Assembly: GCA_031459765.1 (NCBI GenBank)
Contig: JAVKHY010000004.1
Span: 62,001 to 126,000 of the forward strand
Reading direction: 5' to 3'
Source: Armatimonadota bacterium
GTDB lineage: Bacteria > Sysuimicrobiota > Sysuimicrobiia > Sysuimicrobiales > Kaftiobacteriaceae
Length of the DNA stretch: 64,000 nucleotides
Below the pieces are notes generated by a model. It had not been told where the DNA came from. It did not search any database and saw only the letters and a program-made list of their open reading frames with translations. Below are positions 26,801-32,573 of this stretch, in pieces (the first letter of the stretch is position 1; every line of letters starts with the position of its first letter). Both the position numbers and the translations under genes were made by a program.

Positions 26801-28984
26801 ATGAGACGTCGAGGATGGGGGGAGCAGGGCTTCGCCATGATCGCCGTGCTCTCGGTCATGCTGGTGCTGACCGTGTTGAGCCTCCTGGTCCTCCACGTGA
26901 CCGGCAAGGAGGTCCGCCTGGGCGGGGTGCGGCGCCTCGGAGCCCAGAGTATCTATCTGGCGGAGGGCGGCGCCAACGCCGGCCGGGCGGGGCTGATGGC
27001 GTTCCTGCACCAGAACCCCTCGGGACCGACCCCCTCCGATCCGACCGGGCAGTGGTTCTCCGTGCACGACTCGCTGAGCGAGACCATCCTGGACAGCAAC
27101 CTGTATTCGGCGGGGAATCCCTCCACGCAGAACGCGCTGGGGCTGTTCGACTACCTGGTGGTGGACGGCCAGCGGTTCACCCTGGGCACGACCAGCGCCA
27201 CAGAGTGGCAGGCCTTCTACACGGACTGGAGCCAGCCCTACGCCCACCGCAAGCTGGTGGCCGGGCCGAGCGGCACCTCGCCGCTCCGCACCGCGGCCTG
27301 CACTCCGGCGCAGGCGGCCGCGGTGTTCGGCAGTCCTCCCACCAACACCCTGGGGCCGGGAACCTACCGTTCCACGGTCGTGGTGTGTCCGCGTCTGGCG
27401 GCGCATCCCAGCGACCCCGGCCAGCCAGCGCGCTACGTCCAGAAGCACGTACCCGGTGTCTATGAGTTTTTCTACTCCTACATGGTGGTCAGCGACGGCG
27501 AAACCGATCCCACCAGCCGCCGCCGGGTGGTCCTGACCGGGGACTTCAGCATCATCGTGCAGCGCCAGACCTTCGCCCAGTTCGCCCTGTTCACCCACGT
27601 GCACACCACGCCGAGCGGGGGCGCCATCTGGTTCACGGACCGCACCTCCTTCGACGGACCCGTGCACACCAACGGCGAATTCCGCTTCGCCTTCTTCCCC
27701 AAGTTCAGCGACCGGGTGACCAGCGCGGGGTGCACCAACGCCGCCTGCACCAACACCGACCGGGACTACGCCTGGTTCAACAACCTGGGCAGCTCGATCC
27801 GGCGGCGGCAGAACGAGAACGTGGTCAGCGGCACCCGCCGCGACGCCCCGGTGCAGTTCGACTCGACGCCGTCGGTCTACACGGACGACAACGACAACGC
27901 GCCGGCCAACTTCACCCGGGGCGCGGCCCGGATTACCATTCCGCCGTCGTCCTACAACCAGCGGGCCATTGCCCTGGGAATCGACCCGGCCGACACCGCT
28001 CCGAACAGCTGGACCAGCTCCCAGTGGAACAACGCGATCCGATCGGCCGTCCCCGAGCTGGCCAACAGCTCCTCGTCGGTACCCAACGGCATCTACATTC
28101 CCGTGGTGGACGCCAACGGAAACGGCGTCTCCGATCCGAACGAAGCCCTCGCCGGCGGTGTCTACGTTCAGGGGAACCTGAGCAGCCTGACCTTCAGCGT
28201 CTCCGGTCCGACGAACAACCTGGCGGTCTACACCTTCGTCGCTGGCAGCCAGACGGTCACCATGACGGTGAACCGGGCGGCGGGCACGACGACGATCAAC
28301 AACACCTGCTGGAACCCGGAGGCCTCCTGCACGCAGAGCGGCACACGAACGTTTGTGGGGGTGCCCAAGGGCTGGCAGGGCGACCCGACCTCCAACACCA
28401 ACTCCACCGTCATCTGGGTCAACGGCAACATCGCCGGTTCCAGCGCGACCCAGGGGGTAAGCGGCACCCTGGAGGAGAACGAGCAGGTGACGGTGGCCGC
28501 CTCGGGACGCATCGACATCGTCAACCATATCCGCTACGAGGATCCGCCCAACGTCTCCGATCCCAACGACAACCCGAAGAACGTCCTGGGCCTGTACTCC
28601 ACCGACGGCGACATCCGGATCACCACCGCGGCGCCCAACGATCTGGTCATCCACGCCGTCCTGATGGCCGGCCGGCCCGGCGCGCGCGACTGCTACTCCA
28701 TGTCCTGTCCGGTCGTCACCGTCGATCAGTACAACAGCGGATCGCCCCGCGGCCTCGTCCAGCTCGTCGGGGGGCTGATCGAGGAGGAGTACGGCGCCTT
28801 CGGCACCTTCGACTCCAGCACGGGAGCGGTGCAGACGGGGTACGGCCGCGACTTCAAATACGACCGGCGGCTCGCCCGGGGCATCCTCCCGCCCTTCTTC
28901 CCGACGACGACCCGGTTCGAGCTGGCCGAAGGGTCGGGCAAGCTGGCCGGGGTCAAGCCGGTCTGGCGCGAGTCCACGCCCTAG
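26801..28984 (+). CDS. Large PilX-like pilus assembly protein
   Basis: 727 aa from ATG 26801. N-terminus EQGFAMIAVLSVMLVLTVLSLLVLHVTGKEV is a prepilin-like hydrophobic segment lacking Glu+5, as in PilX/GspK-type minor pilins, followed by an AGGANAGRA-like helix. The very large remainder is an Asn/Thr/Ser-rich, probably beta-rich exposed domain with scattered cysteines (for example CTNAACTNTDRD and CWNPEASC). Its size far exceeds PilX of Neisseria (about 160 aa) and is closer to the large PilX/DUF4900-type proteins of Thermus-like bacteria. A tip-located adhesin-like role is inference. Confidence 0.75.
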   Translation: MRRRGWGEQGFAMIAVLSVMLVLTVLSLLVLHVTGKEVRLGGVRRLGAQSIYLAEGGANAGRAGLMAFLHQNPSGPTPSDPTGQWFSVHDSLSETILDSNLYSAGNPSTQNALGLFDYLVVDGQRFTLGTTSATEWQAFYTDWSQPYAHRKLVAGPSGTSPLRTAACTPAQAAAVFGSPPTNTLGPGTYRSTVVVCPRLAAHPSDPGQPARYVQKHVPGVYEFFYSYMVVSDGETDPTSRRRVVLTGDFSIIVQRQTFAQFALFTHVHTTPSGGAIWFTDRTSFDGPVHTNGEFRFAFFPKFSDRVTSAGCTNAACTNTDRDYAWFNNLGSSIRRRQNENVVSGTRRDAPVQFDSTPSVYTDDNDNAPANFTRGAARITIPPSSYNQRAIALGIDPADTAPNSWTSSQWNNAIRSAVPELANSSSSVPNGIYIPVVDANGNGVSDPNEALAGGVYVQGNLSSLTFSVSGPTNNLAVYTFVAGSQTVTMTVNRAAGTTTINNTCWNPEASCTQSGTRTFVGVPKGWQGDPTSNTNSTVIWVNGNIAGSSATQGVSGTLEENEQVTVAASGRIDIVNHIRYEDPPNVSDPNDNPKNVLGLYSTDGDIRITTAAPNDLVIHAVLMAGRPGARDCYSMSCPVVTVDQYNSGSPRGLVQLVGGLIEEEYGAFGTFDSSTGAVQTGYGRDFKYDRRLARGILPPFFPTTTRFELAEGSGKLAGVKPVWRESTP

Positions 28985-28998
28985 GGGGGAGGTCGGGG

Positions 28999-29460
28999 AT
29001 GGCCGCGGCAGGCCGGAGGGGCCCGATCCGGGGGCAGGCCGGACTCAGCATCATCGAGCTGATGGTGGCCATGGGGGTGCTGGCCGTCGTCCTGGCCATC
29101 GCCGTGAACCAGTGGCACGACTACTCGGAGTGGCAGCGGCTGCGCTACGGCACGGTGCAGGTGGCGACCGACCTGCGTGAGGCCCAGGAGCGCGCCCGGG
29201 CCGAGCGAAGGCAGTACACCGTGACCTTCACCTCCGGATCCGCGGCCTACGCCATCGCCGGTCCGGGCTACTCGGAGAACGCCGAGATGCCGGCCGGCGT
29301 TACCGCCACCGCCACCCAGACGATCTACTTCTCGGCCTTCGGCAAGCCGGTCACCGTCGGCGGCGCGCCGACGGCGTACTCCGTGACGGTGCAGAACCCC
29401 AAGGGCAGCGGGACGATCTCCATCACCCAGGCCGGGGGCATCACCTACAGCGAGCCATGA
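28999..29460 (+). CDS. Pseudopilin of FimT/GspH type
   Basis: 153-aa pilin-like protein from ATG 28999, preceded by GGGGGGAGG. Prepilin site GQAG|LSIIELMVAMGVLAVVLA with Glu at +5 (first residue Leu instead of Phe). The body contains WQRLRYGTVQVATDLREAQERARAERRQYTVTF, the pattern of FimT/GspH minor pseudopilins. Its stop overlaps the start of the lytic transglycosylase gene (ATGA), so both are probably co-translated. Confidence 0.85.
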   Translation: MAAAGRRGPIRGQAGLSIIELMVAMGVLAVVLAIAVNQWHDYSEWQRLRYGTVQVATDLREAQERARAERRQYTVTFTSGSAAYAIAGPGYSENAEMPAGVTATATQTIYFSAFGKPVTVGGAPTAYSVTVQNPKGSGTISITQAGGITYSEP

Positions 29461-30380
29461 GGCGGGTCGCCGGCATCCGCCGTGCCGCGGCTGCCGTGAC
29501 CGCGGTCGCCGCGAGTGCGACGGTCGTGGGGCTCTCCGCCGTCCCGGCGGCCGCCGGGACGGCGACGGCAATGCGCGCCGCCCGGGAGGCCTACCTGACC
29601 GGCCGGTACGCCGAGGCCGTGCCGCTGCTCCGCGCTCACCTGCGCGTGGCGCCCCGGGACGCGGCAGCCTGGGTCTGGCTGGGAGCCTCCCACTATGCGT
29701 CGGGAGAGATTCGCCCGGCGATCTGGGCCTTCGAGAGCGCGGCACTCCTCGACCCTGCTCCGGAGATTCTGCTGTGGCTGGGGGCGGCCTATGCCCGCGG
29801 CGGACGGACCACGGAGGCGGAGCAGGCGCTGCAGCAGGCGCGGCGGGCGGATCGCGGCCAGGCCGGCGTGATCGCCGGCCAGTGGCTGCGGGCGCTGCGG
29901 GGCCGGCGGGCTCCGGTGCTGGCTAAGGATGATCAGGCGGCGCGGTACGCCTGGGTCGTCCGCTGGTACAACCCGTCCCTCTCCGACGTCCAGGTGGAGG
30001 TGATCGTCCGCAGTGTGCTGGGCTACGCCCGGATGTACGAGGTCGATCCGCGGCTGGTGATGGCCCTGATCGCCGTGGAGTCCGGATTCAGCATCTCGGC
30101 GCGGTCGTCGGCCGGAGCGATGGGGCTGGGACAGCTGATGCCGGCCACCGCCCGGCAGCTGCAGGTCGATCCGTGGGATCCGGTGGCCAACATCTACGGC
30201 ACGGTCCGCTATCTCCGTCTGCAACTCGACCGCTTCGGCGGGAACACGGCGCTGGCCCTGGCCGCCTACAACGCCGGCCGCGGGGCGGTGATGCGCTACG
30301 GCGGCATTCCGCCGTACCGCGAGACCCAGTGGTACGTCGTCAACGTCATGGCGCTCTTCGGCCGGCTGTCCGGGACGTAA
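29457..30380 (+). CDS. TPR-containing lytic transglycosylase (SLT domain)
   Basis: Secreted or membrane-anchored muramidase-type enzyme, 307 aa. An N-terminal signal segment (about residues 5-33) is followed by TPR-like helices (about 40-145) and a C-terminal SLT goose-lysozyme-like domain. The catalytic glutamate is in ALIAVESGFSISARSSAGAMG, followed by GLGQLMPATARQL and the conserved ALAAYNAGRGAVMRYGGIPPYRET. Position after the pilins suggests local peptidoglycan opening for pilus assembly (inference). Confidence 0.92.
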   Translation: MRRVAGIRRAAAAVTAVAASATVVGLSAVPAAAGTATAMRAAREAYLTGRYAEAVPLLRAHLRVAPRDAAAWVWLGASHYASGEIRPAIWAFESAALLDPAPEILLWLGAAYARGGRTTEAEQALQQARRADRGQAGVIAGQWLRALRGRRAPVLAKDDQAARYAWVVRWYNPSLSDVQVEVIVRSVLGYARMYEVDPRLVMALIAVESGFSISARSSAGAMGLGQLMPATARQLQVDPWDPVANIYGTVRYLRLQLDRFGGNTALALAAYNAGRGAVMRYGGIPPYRETQWYVVNVMALFGRLSGT

Positions 30381-30400
30381 GGCGGCCCAGGGAGGCGGGG

Positions 30401-30416
30401 TGGCACAGGAGTTGCT
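30401..30416 (+). promoter_or_regulatory. Candidate sigma-54 promoter upstream of the c-di-GMP riboswitch
   Basis: TGGCAC (30401-30406), AGGAG and TTGCT (30412-30416) match the -24/-12 element TGGCAC-N5-TTGCW exactly. Transcription would begin near 30428, about 110 nt before the aptamer. No rpoN or enhancer-binding activator gene is in the window, so this is a sequence match only. Confidence 0.5.
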
Positions 30417-30478
30417 ACCAATCTTCCACAGAACCCCTTCCCGGTTTTCCCCGCCGGGAGGAGGATTCCGCCGGGACG

Positions 30479-30529
30479 CCGTCGAAAAGGCGAAACGTCA
30501 GGGCATAATTTCATAGCAGTTTTCGACGG
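30479..30529. other. 10-bp inverted repeat in the sigma factor leader
   Basis: CCGTCGAAAA (30479-30488) and TTTTCGACGG (30520-30529) are perfect complements around a 31-nt loop containing GGGCATAATTTC. This could be an RNA hairpin ahead of the aptamer or an operator. The left arm continues into AAAAGGCGAAAC, which resembles the start of the aptamer (AAAAGGCAAACC). Confidence 0.5.
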
Positions 30530-30537
30530 GTCCTCGC

Positions 30538-30614
30538 GAAAAGGCAAACCCAGGGCAACCTGGGGGCGCAAAGCTACGGGGCCTTCCCGTAAGGAAGGCC
30601 AGCCGGGCTGCCGA
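30538..30614 (+). promoter_or_regulatory. Class I c-di-GMP riboswitch (GEMM-I)
   Basis: All conserved GEMM-I blocks are present in order: AAGGCAAACC (30541-30550), the P2 hairpin CCCAGG-GCAA-CCTGGG (30549-30564) with a GNRA tetraloop, GGCGCAAAGCTACGGG (30565-30580), the P3 hairpin GGCCTTCC (30580-30587) : GGAAGGCC (30593-30600), then AGCCGGGCTGCCG (30601-30613). P1 forms between GGCA and TGCC. It lies 60 nt upstream of a sigma factor start codon on the same strand. Confidence 0.95.
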
Positions 30615-30616
30615 AC

Positions 30617-30664
30617 GGGGCGCGTGTATTTTCGCCCTCCTTCAGCAGCCCACGAAGGGGGGCG
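30617..30664 (+). promoter_or_regulatory. Riboswitch expression platform sequestering the sigma factor ribosome site
   Basis: CGCCCTCCTTC (30633-30643) pairs over 11 bp with GAAGGGGGGCG (30654-30664), which contains the purine-rich ribosome site 10 nt before the ATG at 30673. GGGCG (30618-30622), directly after the aptamer, can instead pair with CGCCC (30633-30637) and free the site. No strong U-tract follows, so translational rather than transcriptional control is favoured. Which state ligand binding favours cannot be decided from sequence. Confidence 0.7.
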
Positions 30665-30672
30665 TTGTCATT

Positions 30673-31467
30673 ATGGCGCGCAGTCGCGCCGCCGTCCGCA
30701 ACGGGGGAGGTGCAGTGGGGCCGGCGGAGTCGCCCGAGGCGCTGTTCCGGGCCTACCGCTCCACGCGGGATCGAGAGATCCATGCGCGCCTGACCTGCCT
30801 GTACATGCCGCTGGTGCACCAGGTGGCCCGCCGCTACAGCCGGTCGGGGGTGCCGCTGGAGGACCTGCACCAGATCGGCTACATCGGGCTGATGAACGCC
30901 GTCGCCCATTTCGACCCCGACCGCAGCGTCAAGTTTGAAACCTATGCCCGACACCTGATCGCGGGGGAGATCCGGCACTATCTCCGCGACCAGGGGACCA
31001 CGGTGCGGCGGCCGCGCTGGCTGTACGAGATGGACCACCGGGTGAGCCGGGCGATCACCGAGCTCACCCAGCGCAAGGGCCGCACCCCCACCGTCGCCGA
31101 GATCGCCGGGGAGGTGCAGCTGGCGGAAGACGAGGTGCAGCAGGTGCTGCACGCCCGAGAGTCCCTGCGCTTCCTCTCCCTGGACGAGGAGCGGGAGGGG
31201 GACGACGGCGCACCCATCGCCCAGCGCGACCGCATCGCCGCCCGGCAGCTTCCGGCGGGTATAGGTGAAGAGGAACAGGTGTTGATTGCGGACGCCATCC
31301 AGCGCCTCTCGGAGCTGCAGCGAAAGGTGATCTACTACCTGTTCTACATGGATCTGACGCAGACCGAGGCGGCGAGGGAACTGGGCATCTCCCAGAAACA
31401 CGTCTCCCGGGTCATGCATGCCGCCCTGCGGCGGCTGCGGGAGACGATGCGGCCGGAGACGGCCTAG
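30673..31467 (+). CDS. SigB/SigF-type alternative sigma factor
   Basis: 264-aa sigma-70 family protein of group 3. Region 2: YMPLVHQVARRYSRSGVPLEDLHQIGYIGLMNAVAHFDPDR, then FETYARHLIAGEIRHYLRD, as in the SigB/SigF/SigG subfamily. Region 3: AITELTQRKGRTPTVAEIAGEVQL. Region 4: LSELQRKVIYYLFYMDLTQTEAARELGISQKHVSRVMHAALRRLRE with its helix-turn-helix. No region 1.1 is present. No anti-sigma or anti-anti-sigma gene is adjacent; control instead appears to lie in the preceding c-di-GMP riboswitch. It heads the MerR-Roadblock-pilB-pilT-pilC gene series. Confidence 0.93.
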   Translation: MARSRAAVRNGGGAVGPAESPEALFRAYRSTRDREIHARLTCLYMPLVHQVARRYSRSGVPLEDLHQIGYIGLMNAVAHFDPDRSVKFETYARHLIAGEIRHYLRDQGTTVRRPRWLYEMDHRVSRAITELTQRKGRTPTVAEIAGEVQLAEDEVQQVLHARESLRFLSLDEEREGDDGAPIAQRDRIAARQLPAGIGEEEQVLIADAIQRLSELQRKVIYYLFYMDLTQTEAARELGISQKHVSRVMHAALRRLRETMRPETA

Positions 31468-31485
31468 AAGGCAAGGAGGACGGCG

Positions 31486-31767
31486 GTGAAGACGATGGAG
31501 GCTACGGCGGGGCAGGATCTGCCCATCTACCCGATCCGCACCGCGGCGCGCCTGACCGGCGTGGACGCCCGACGCATCCGGGCCTGGGAGAGTCAGTACG
31601 GGCTCCTGCACCCGGCCCGGACCCGCGGCGGGCACCGGCTCTTCAGCCAGCGCGACCTGGAGCTGATCCGACGGATCAAACGCCTGATCGACGAGGAGGG
31701 GCTGCGCCTGCAGGGCGTGCGTCTGCTGCTCGAGGCGGAATCGGTCGACACCGGGGGGGCGGCCTGA
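31486..31767 (+). CDS. MerR-family HTH regulator, DNA-binding domain only
   Basis: 93-aa protein with a MerR winged helix-turn-helix: IYPIRTAARLTGVDARRIRAWESQYGLLHPARTRGGHRLFSQRDLELIRRIKRLI. There is no C-terminal effector domain or cysteine sensor, so it resembles the short HspR/GlnR-like type. RAWESQYGLLHPARTRGG is close to the MerR domains found in B12/light or pili-related regulators. Start GTG 31486 follows AAGGAGG; its stop overlaps the next gene start (ATGA-type). Confidence 0.9.
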   Translation: MKTMEATAGQDLPIYPIRTAARLTGVDARRIRAWESQYGLLHPARTRGGHRLFSQRDLELIRRIKRLIDEEGLRLQGVRLLLEAESVDTGGAA

Positions 31768-32144
31768 TGGCCGGGAACGTGAAGGATCTGCTGCGCGGCC
31801 TCGTCGGAGGCATCGAGGGAGTGGTGGGCGCGGCCGTGGTGGGTATGGACGGCGCGCCCATTGAGACCATGCGCGTGGAGCAGGAGTTCTCCGTGGAGGA
31901 GATCGCCCAGGAAGGGGCGATGGCCAGCAAAGTGCTGGACTACCTGTGCCAGAAAGTCGATGCCGGCGCCATCGACCACATCATGCTGGTCGCCGAGCGC
32001 TACGTCGTCCTCCTGGCGATGGCCGGTCAGGACTACTACGTCGGGATCGTCGTCCAGCCCAGGGGGAACGTGGGCAAGGCCAGGCTGCAGCTGCGGCGGT
32101 TCATGCCGGAGATCGCCTCGGTGCTGAACGCCGGTGTGATCTGA
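31767..32144 (+). CDS. Roadblock/LC7 domain protein 1
   Basis: 125-aa single-domain Roadblock/LC7 protein (MglB-like fold): DLLRGLVGGIEGVVGAAVVGMDGAPIET, then ASKVLDYLCQKVDAGAIDHIMLVAERYVVLLAMAGQDYYVGIVVQPRGNVGKARLQL. In Myxococcus and Thermus, Roadblock proteins pair with Ras-like GTPases (MglA) to control pilus polarity. No MglA-type GTPase is in this window. Its position between a MerR gene and pilB suggests a pilus-control role (inference). Confidence 0.88.
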   Translation: MAGNVKDLLRGLVGGIEGVVGAAVVGMDGAPIETMRVEQEFSVEEIAQEGAMASKVLDYLCQKVDAGAIDHIMLVAERYVVLLAMAGQDYYVGIVVQPRGNVGKARLQLRRFMPEIASVLNAGVI

Positions 32145-32175
32145 GCACGAATGTGAATTGACGATTGGGAAAGGG

Positions 32176-32562
32176 ATGAGCGTCATGCAGACGATGGACA
32201 CGGCGACCGCAGGCGGACTCCGAGGCATCCTGGAAGGGCTGCTCCGCATCGACGGCGTGACCGCGGCCCTGGTGGTGGGACGGGACGGCTTCGTCATCGA
32301 GGCGGTGAGCAGCGATGCGATCGAGACCGACTCTGTGGGCGCCATCGCCGCCAGCTCCCTGGCTACCTCCGAGGCGATGGGCGGGGAGCTTCACCTCGGG
32401 CCGCTGGGGTCGATCCTGATCGAGTTCGAGCAGGGGCCGGTGGCGGTCTCCCCGGCTGGCCCGGAGGCGGTGCTGGCCGTGGTGGGCAACCAGCACGTCA
32501 ACCTGGGCCGCCTGCGCATCGAGATGCGGAAGATCCGCACCGCGGTGGCCAACCAGCTGTAG
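32176..32562 (+). CDS. Roadblock/LC7 domain protein 2
   Basis: Second Roadblock/LC7 protein, about 128 aa. GLRGILEGLLRIDGVTAALVVGRDGFVIEAVSSDAIETDSVGAIAASSLATSEAMGGEL and LGPLGSILIEFEQGPVAVSPAGPEAVLAVVGNQHVNLGRLRIEMRKI follow the MglB pattern. ATG 32176 or, with better ribosome-site spacing, ATG 32185 is the start. The two Roadblock proteins are clearly diverged from each other, so a heterodimer or different partners are possible. Confidence 0.88.
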   Translation: MSVMQTMDTATAGGLRGILEGLLRIDGVTAALVVGRDGFVIEAVSSDAIETDSVGAIAASSLATSEAMGGELHLGPLGSILIEFEQGPVAVSPAGPEAVLAVVGNQHVNLGRLRIEMRKIRTAVANQL

Positions 32563-32573
32563 AGGACCCGGGC

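Noticed and set aside
25421-28654. Long minus-strand open frame (over 1000 codons) opposite the pilin genes
   Set aside because: Plus-strand genes have prepilin motifs, ribosome sites and tight overlaps. The antisense product is low-complexity Gly/Val/Asp/Arg sequence typical of shadow frames.
31257-31262. GGGTAT inside the sigma factor gene as an internal promoter
   Set aside because: It lacks the CCTA element at the spacing found before pilT and the pilin, and it lies within coding sequence.
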